A stretch of 6,374 nucleotides of DNA from Bacillota bacterium (lineage in GTDB: Bacteria > Bacillota > Clostridia > Christensenellales > Aristaeellaceae). Positions 5,670-6,374 of this stretch are shown here, piece after piece (the first letter of the stretch is position 1; each line of letters opens with the position of its first letter). Position numbers and translations under genes: made by a program. The notes beneath the pieces are model-generated. The model was not told the DNA's origin, did no database searches, and was given only the letters and a program-made list of their open reading frames with translations. The stretch is from the NCBI GenBank assembly GCA_023392755.1, contig JAEWNM010000081.1:1-6374 (forward strand), read 5' to 3'.

Positions 5670-6374
5670 TTATGCCTTCTTTGTAATCGGCAGCCATGCC
5701 TGGCATTTATAGTCCTCCGACCATTGATCGCCTTCCGGGTACACCTCGATATCCGGCGCGTCGGCATACTCGTACCCGGACGCGGGCAGCCATTCCGTAA
5801 CGATCCGCTTTTGCAAATCCTGCAGCGCCTGGGGCATGGCTCCCACGCAGTCGAAGATGGCCCAGGTGCAGGCGGGAACCTCGTACGAAGCCATCCCCTC
5901 CGGGGCGGGCCGGCTGCTGGCAACGGCAATGTAATAGTCAAAATCCCTGCCGTTCATGCAGGTGCTGACGCCCAGCAAGCCATAGGGCTCCCTATCCATG
6001 GCCGCGATGATGCCGGGCACGGCGCCCGACTGGATGGTTTTTTGCCAGAACTTGGGCACATTTGCAAAGCTTTCTTCCAGGCTCATGTCAAAGTGCTCCC
6101 TGACGCCCACGATGGTAAACGCATCCCGTTTTTCGATCCTGTAGTTCATTTCAGCTTCTCCTTTGATGGAAATCGTGAAGCTGATGCGAGCAAATGCCTT
6201 CAAACGGATGCCTTCCTCCCTGGCCATGGAGGGCGATACGCCATGCACGCCCTGAAACGCACGGTTGAAGGCCGTGGGCGAATCGTAGCCGTACTTAAGC
6301 GCCGCGTCGATAACCTTCATTCCCCCGGACTGCAGATCAAACGCCGCCGCCGTCATGCGCCTGCGCCGGATATA
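5670..6374 (-). CDS. AraC-family regulator with GyrI-like effector-binding domain, N-terminus cut by window edge
   Basis: The minus frame enters from the right edge (first codons Y-I-R-R-R-R-M) and runs 234 residues to TAA at 5672-5670. An ATG at 6356 lies inside the DNA-binding domain and is not the real start; about 60 N-terminal residues should lie outside the window. Residues 1-54 are the second half of an AraC-type double helix-turn-helix: M-K-V-I-D-A-A-L-K-Y-G-Y-D-S-P-T, then F-N-R-A-F and G-V-S-P-S, which match the family signature. From about residue 76 (M-N-Y-R-I-E) to the end is a GyrI-like effector-binding domain, rich in aromatic residues and ending in Y-K-C-Q-A-W-L-P-I. Such proteins sense small, often lipophilic or cationic ligands and frequently control efflux or detoxification genes; the ligand here is unknown. 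A ribosome-binding-like AAAGGAG sits before the internal ATG at 6149, where the effector domain begins. The gene converges on the transpeptidase gene. Confidence 0.9.
   Translation of the reverse strand, partial: YIRRRRMTAAAFDLQSGGMKVIDAALKYGYDSPTAFNRAFQGVHGVSPSMAREEGIRLKAFARISFTISIKGEAEMNYRIEKRDAFTIVGVREHFDMSLEESFANVPKFWQKTIQSGAVPGIIAAMDREPYGLLGVSTCMNGRDFDYYIAVASSRPAPEGMASYEVPACTWAIFDCVGAMPQALQDLQKRIVTEWLPASGYEYADAPDIEVYPEGDQWSEDYKCQAWLPITKKA

Overview
The window looks like a piece of chromosome from a GC-rich Firmicute, most likely a gut-type Clostridia or Christensenellales lineage. This rests on strong AAAGGAGG-type ribosome binding sites before nearly every gene, sigma-A-like promoters, a signal-peptide-bearing YkuD L,D-transpeptidase of Gram-positive style, and the kinds of MerR, aldo/keto reductase and iron-ADH genes present. 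No mobile element, CRISPR array, tRNA or rRNA was seen.

Layout from left to right. (1) Positions 1-934, minus strand: the N-terminal 311 residues of a multi-spanning membrane protein resembling GT-C/PMT-type glycosyltransferases, cut by the left edge. (2) Positions 1095-1145: a rho-independent terminator closing the next operon. (3) Positions 1150-3253, minus strand: a two-gene operon with an aldo/keto reductase first and an iron-type alcohol dehydrogenase second. (4) Positions 3254-3378: a compact regulatory region with a MerR-type promoter (19-nt spacer, dyad operator) firing left into the operon, and an ordinary 17-nt-spacer promoter firing right into the regulator gene. Their -10 boxes lie only 3 nt apart inside a perfect palindrome. 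(5) Positions 3379-3756, plus strand: a MerR-family regulator of the AdhR/NmlR type. (6) Positions 3850-5586, plus strand, with its own promoter: an exported L,D-transpeptidase with two FlgD-Ig-like repeats, an SH3-like region, a YkuD domain and a C-terminal Cys/His module. (7) Positions 5609-5646: a perfect 16-bp hairpin between convergent genes. (8) Positions 5670-6374, minus strand: the C-terminal 234 residues of an AraC-type regulator with a GyrI-like effector domain, cut by the right edge.

The best-supported unit is the MerR/AKR/Fe-ADH module. By analogy with AdhR of Bacillus subtilis and NmlR of pathogens, it is probably an electrophile- or aldehyde-inducible detoxification switch: the MerR protein sits on the over-long promoter, and the two reductases turn reactive carbonyls into alcohols. 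Three extra cysteines in the MerR effector region make the real inducer an open question. The transpeptidase and the AraC-type gene look like separate transcription units.
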